This document shows positions 63,261 through 64,000 of a stretch of DNA of 64,000 nt, one piece after another. The translations under genes were made by a program, and so were the position numbers. Each line of letters begins with the position of its first letter. The stretch's first letter is position 1. The notes beneath the pieces are model-generated. The model did no database searches. It was not told where the DNA came from and worked only from the letters and a program-made list of their open reading frames with translations. This DNA is from [Eubacterium] yurii (GTDB lineage: Bacteria; Bacillota; Clostridia; Peptostreptococcales; Filifactoraceae): the NCBI GenBank assembly GCA_900167215.1, contig FUZS01000008.1:62001-126000 (forward strand), given 5' to 3'.

Positions 63261-64000
63261 ATGAAGAAGAAAAAATTATTGTCACTATTATTATCTGCTG
63301 CATGTGCATTTGCTTTGGCTGCATGCTCATCTACTAACAACAATGGTTCAAACACTAATACTCCGACTGATAAACAAGATACAAAGGGAGGAAAAACAGT
63401 GGAAATTAACGTTTCAGCAGCAGCATCACTTAAGGATGCTCTTGAAAAAATCAACGAAAACTATAAACAAGCTACAGGAACTACAGTTGTACTAAACCTT
63501 GGCGGTAGCGGTGCACTTTCAAAACAAATAAAAGAAGGAGCTCCTACAGACTTGTTCATATCAGCTTCAAACAAAGCTATGAATGAACTTGTTGAAGGTG
63601 GAACAGTAGAAAAAGAGTCAGTGTCTGTACTTTTGAAGAACTCACTTGTACTTGTAGTGCCAAAAGACAATGCTGCAAAGATAGAAAAGGTTGAAGATCT
63701 TGCAAACCTTGATGAAAAATCAAAACTTGCTATTGGAGAAACAGAAACTGTACCTGCAGGACAATATGCAAAAGAATCACTTACTAATTTAAAATTATGG
63801 GATAAGGTTGAATCTCATGTAGTATATGCAAAAGATGTAAGACAAGTAAGATCTTATGTTGAAGGCGGAGAAGCCGTTGCAGGATTTATCTATTCTTCTG
63901 ATGCTGCGGGAGATGATAAAATAAAGGTTGTTCAAACAATGGACGAGTCAACTCATAAAAAAATAGTATATCCTTCAGCAGTTATAAAGGGAGCTGCTAA
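63261..64000 (+). CDS. modA: Molybdate ABC transporter substrate-binding protein ModA (partial)
   Basis: The gene runs off the window end; 246 codons are seen. The product has a lipoprotein signal with LAAC lipobox (Cys at about 22), an Asn/Thr-rich linker (about 23-45), then a periplasmic-binding domain. Molybdate-ligand blocks are SAAASLKDAL, NLGGSGALSKQI and PTDLFISAS, with KDVRQVRSYVEGGEAVAGF later. It captures molybdate (or tungstate) for ModBC, presumably encoded beyond the window. AAAAGGAG precedes the ATG. A long leader with inverted repeats lies upstream. The presence of yqeC in this window fits use of molybdenum enzymes. Confidence 0.94.
   Translation, partial: MKKKKLLSLLLSAACAFALAACSSTNNNGSNTNTPTDKQDTKGGKTVEINVSAAASLKDALEKINENYKQATGTTVVLNLGGSGALSKQIKEGAPTDLFISASNKAMNELVEGGTVEKESVSVLLKNSLVLVVPKDNAAKIEKVEDLANLDEKSKLAIGETETVPAGQYAKESLTNLKLWDKVESHVVYAKDVRQVRSYVEGGEAVAGFIYSSDAAGDDKIKVVQTMDESTHKKIVYPSAVIKGAA

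Overview
The window is AT-rich (roughly two-thirds A+T by eye) chromosomal DNA from what looks like a flagellated, anaerobic Gram-positive bacterium of the clostridial type, perhaps Peptostreptococcaceae-like; I cannot name a species. The reasons are the strong purine-rich ribosome binding sites, the low-GC codon use, and genes typical of Clostridia: DegV pairs, a DUF421 protein, an ECF S component, a DUF4860 pilus locus, YqeC and an M42 peptidase. Most of it is housekeeping sequence. I saw no rRNA, tRNA, CRISPR array, prophage or intact insertion sequence.

Layout. 1-5 kb (minus strand): a LysR regulator with a small membrane protein, RNase R, and a DinJ/YafQ-type toxin-antitoxin pair. 5-12 kb: smc and an M42 aminopeptidase (plus), a short hairpin-flanked hydrophobic peptide, then hemC with a siroheme-type dehydrogenase (minus). 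12-17 kb (plus): a type IV pilus-like locus (PilC/GspF, three small membrane or pseudopilin-like proteins, a prepilin, PilT) and a transglutaminase-like lipoprotein candidate. 17.7-28 kb: ybeY, DUF421, a heterodimeric ABC exporter, tgt, a GGDEF protein and two DegV proteins (plus), then an ECF S component (minus). 29-35.5 kb: uvrA (plus), then minus-strand small genes: an orphan FeoB-associated Cys-rich peptide, an NHL-repeat lipoprotein, a secreted protein and an unknown cytoplasmic protein. 36-43.5 kb (plus): an Lgt-family protein, pyrH-frr, smpB, a small alarmone synthetase, an MltG N-terminus-like protein and a MurJ/SpoVB-type flippase. 43.7-49.4 kb (minus): flgM-flgN-flgK-flgL behind a sigma-28-like promoter, with a giant FlgL. 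49.5-61.2 kb (minus): hemW-yqeC with a membrane-anchored repeat protein, then a six-gene run lemA-DUF2207-mnmE-thiM-(degenerate metallopeptidase)-polA. 61.6-64 kb: an NlpC/P60 hydrolase (minus) and the start of modA (plus), cut by the window edge.

The structure least explained by the genes is a set of dispersed intergenic repeats. At least five good copies of a 123-127 bp element (family B, imperfect terminal inverted repeats of about 29 bp) and at least six of a 100-116 bp element (family A, internal hairpin) share the termini ATACTA...TAGTAT. They look like small non-autonomous mobile elements (MITEs) and in one place lie end to end. Other points of interest are a possible type I toxin-like peptide between two near-identical hairpins, a FlgL of 946 residues with four internal repeats, an apparently dead metallopeptidase encoded just before polA, a 14-bp tandem repeat forming the translation start region of a pilus gene, and a long leader in front of modA.
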